A DNA stretch of 7,383 nucleotides from Paracoccaceae bacterium (lineage in GTDB: Bacteria; Pseudomonadota; Alphaproteobacteria; Rhodobacterales; Rhodobacteraceae). The translations under genes were made by a program, and so were the position numbers. The stretch lies in assembly GCA_021767525.1 (NCBI GenBank), contig JAASTF010000148.1, forward strand, positions 1 through 7,383, in the 5' to 3' direction. Below, piece by piece: positions 6,393-7,383 of the stretch (its first letter is position 1; every line of letters begins with the position of its first letter). The notes under the pieces are model-generated. The model was not told where the DNA came from. It did not search any database and worked only from the letters and a program-made list of their open reading frames with translations.

Positions 6393-7136
6393 TCAGGCCA
6401 CCTGTGCTGTGTCGTCGATGCGGATATCGCCCGCCTGGATCACGCGGGCGTAGATACCGAAATCCTGGTGCTCCCAACCGTCTTCCAGCATGGCCAGGGT
6501 CGCCGCGTCGCGCTGGCCGGTGTCGGGGTTCGCCTCGGTCGCGCGGCAGCGGGTGATGCGATCCTCGATCCGCAGGCGGGCGGTGCCGATCGTGATGTCG
6601 CGGCCGACCATGTCGAACTCTTCCCAGGGCGCCAGCCCGTCCAGCCAGATATTCCCGCGAAAGCGCCGCTGGTCCAGATCGCGGCCCAGCCGTTGCGACA
6701 ATGCCCGCAGGCTGGCCGCGCTCAGGATCGAGATCGAGGGGAAGGGCACATCCGACATGCCCGCGCTTGGCGCCCGCACCACGCGGGCCGGGGCAGGGCG
6801 GTCGGCGGGCCACAAGGGCGCCACCCAATCCAGCAAGGTTTGCGGTGTCATCGCCGGGTTGACCGTCACCGGGTCGAGGTCGGGGTGGCGCAGGCTGATC
6901 GCGCCATCGGCCCCCGTTTCGGCCATCACCTGCATCAGGCGAGGCCCACCAGCCCCGCGCAAGAACTCACGGCAGGGGCGCCAGCCGCTGGTGCCGTCAG
7001 GGGCCGCGGCGTGATGCACGGCCCAGGCGCGATCGCCGGGCAGCGGCGCGTCTGGCTGCAATGTGACCGCCTGCAACGGCTCGGCGCCGATCCCCTTGAT
7101 CGGATAGCGCCACAGCGCGGTCACCCGTGCGGTCAT
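6393..7136 (-). CDS. MOSC domain-containing protein (YcbX/mARC-like)
   Basis: A 247-residue protein with an N-terminal MOSC_N beta-barrel half (about 1-110, opening with LWRYPIKGIGAEPL) and a C-terminal MOSC domain (about 120-245). The second half has RRFRGNIWLDG (157-167), the Cys197 block TRCRATEANPDTG (195-207) and DFGIYARV (225-232), lining up with the conserved blocks of human mARC and E. coli YcbX. Cys197 corresponds to the Cys that binds molybdenum in mARC (Cys273, by my recollection and count). It may therefore hold molybdenum cofactor and reduce N-hydroxylated compounds or handle sulfur, but the substrate is unknown. It lacks the C-terminal ferredoxin domain of YcbX, so a separate electron donor would be needed. 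Its ATG overlaps the yidC stop as ATGA, and only a weak GGA precedes it, which suggests translation coupled to yidC. One base separates its stop from yihA. Confidence 0.9.
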   Translation of the reverse strand: MTARVTALWRYPIKGIGAEPLQAVTLQPDAPLPGDRAWAVHHAAAPDGTSGWRPCREFLRGAGGPRLMQVMAETGADGAISLRHPDLDPVTVNPAMTPQTLLDWVAPLWPADRPAPARVVRAPSAGMSDVPFPSISILSAASLRALSQRLGRDLDQRRFRGNIWLDGLAPWEEFDMVGRDITIGTARLRIEDRITRCRATEANPDTGQRDAATLAMLEDGWEHQDFGIYARVIQAGDIRIDDTAQVA

Positions 7137-7383
7137 TTTCCGTCGCCCGCACCGCCACCGCGGTTAAAGCTCGCACGGATATTGCCGAACACGTCCGGTT
7201 TGTAGCCGTGCCGACGCATGATCAGGTACTGCTGGATAAAGGTGATCGTGTTGTTCGCGATCCAGTAGATCACCAGCCCCGAGGCAAAGCCGCCCAGCAT
7301 GAACATGAACACCCAGGGCATCCAGGCAAAGATCATCTTTTGCGTCGGGTCCGTGGGCGCCGGGTTCAGCTTTTGCTGCAGCC
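7133..7383 (-). CDS. yidC: membrane protein insertase YidC, C-terminal part (5' end beyond the window)
   Basis: Only the last 82 residues are in the window; the frame runs off the right edge with no start. The visible part opens with LQQKLNP and includes TDPTQKMIFAWMPWVFMF, the membrane segment GGFASGLVIYWIANNTITFI and the conserved QQYLIMRRHG, followed by a short Gly-rich hydrophilic tail. This is the signature end of YidC/Oxa1/Alb3, which inserts and folds inner-membrane proteins with SecYEG or alone. An internal ATG at 7336 is not the real start, because family homology continues upstream of it to the edge. Its stop overlaps the start of the MOSC gene by 4 bases (ATGA). The large periplasmic domain typical of Gram-negative YidC would lie outside the window. 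Confidence 0.96.
   Translation of the reverse strand, partial: LQQKLNPAPTDPTQKMIFAWMPWVFMFMLGGFASGLVIYWIANNTITFIQQYLIMRRHGYKPDVFGNIRASFNRGGGAGDGK

Overview
The window is GC-rich, tightly packed bacterial chromosome. The gene order yidC - MOSC protein - yihA, the codon use and the protein sequences point to an alphaproteobacterium, most likely Rhodobacterales (Roseobacter/Rhodobacter group). That placement rests on recalled gene order and sequence feel, not on a database search. I see no RNA gene, insertion sequence, CRISPR array, integrase or phage gene.

Layout from left to right: bases 1-117 hold no recognisable gene, only the leader of the first one. A short-chain dehydrogenase/reductase (118-852, +) follows. 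Tail to tail with it lies a two-gene operon on the minus strand, dabB (3224-4774) then dabA (859-3219), separated by 4 bases. It encodes the DAB-type inorganic carbon transporter: a NuoL/MrpA-like proton-conducting membrane subunit and a large beta-carbonic-anhydrase-like Zn subunit. A 99-base divergent gap, AT-rich on its LysR side, separates dabB from a LysR-type regulator (4874-5737, +) whose two ends resemble E. coli NhaR. Tail to tail with the regulator is a tightly coupled minus-strand run: the C-terminal end of yidC (7133-7383, cut by the window edge), a MOSC-domain protein (6393-7136) and the ribosome-assembly GTPase yihA/engB (5741-6391).

How the genes work together: DabA and DabB are expected to form one complex that hydrates CO2 to bicarbonate in one direction inside the cell, driven by the ion gradient through DabB. 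The divergent regulator is the obvious candidate controller of dabBA, with the shared intergenic region as its operator. YidC, MOSC and YihA form a separate housekeeping block (membrane protein insertion, a molybdenum-cofactor-type domain, 50S assembly). The SDR has no visible link to carbon uptake.

The most interesting unit is the regulator-dabBA module: a recognised Ci-uptake complex paired with an NhaR-like regulator, beside a housekeeping cluster, with no Rubisco, carboxysome or autotrophy gene in view. The complex itself is a described family; the regulatory pairing and its role here are what may be new.
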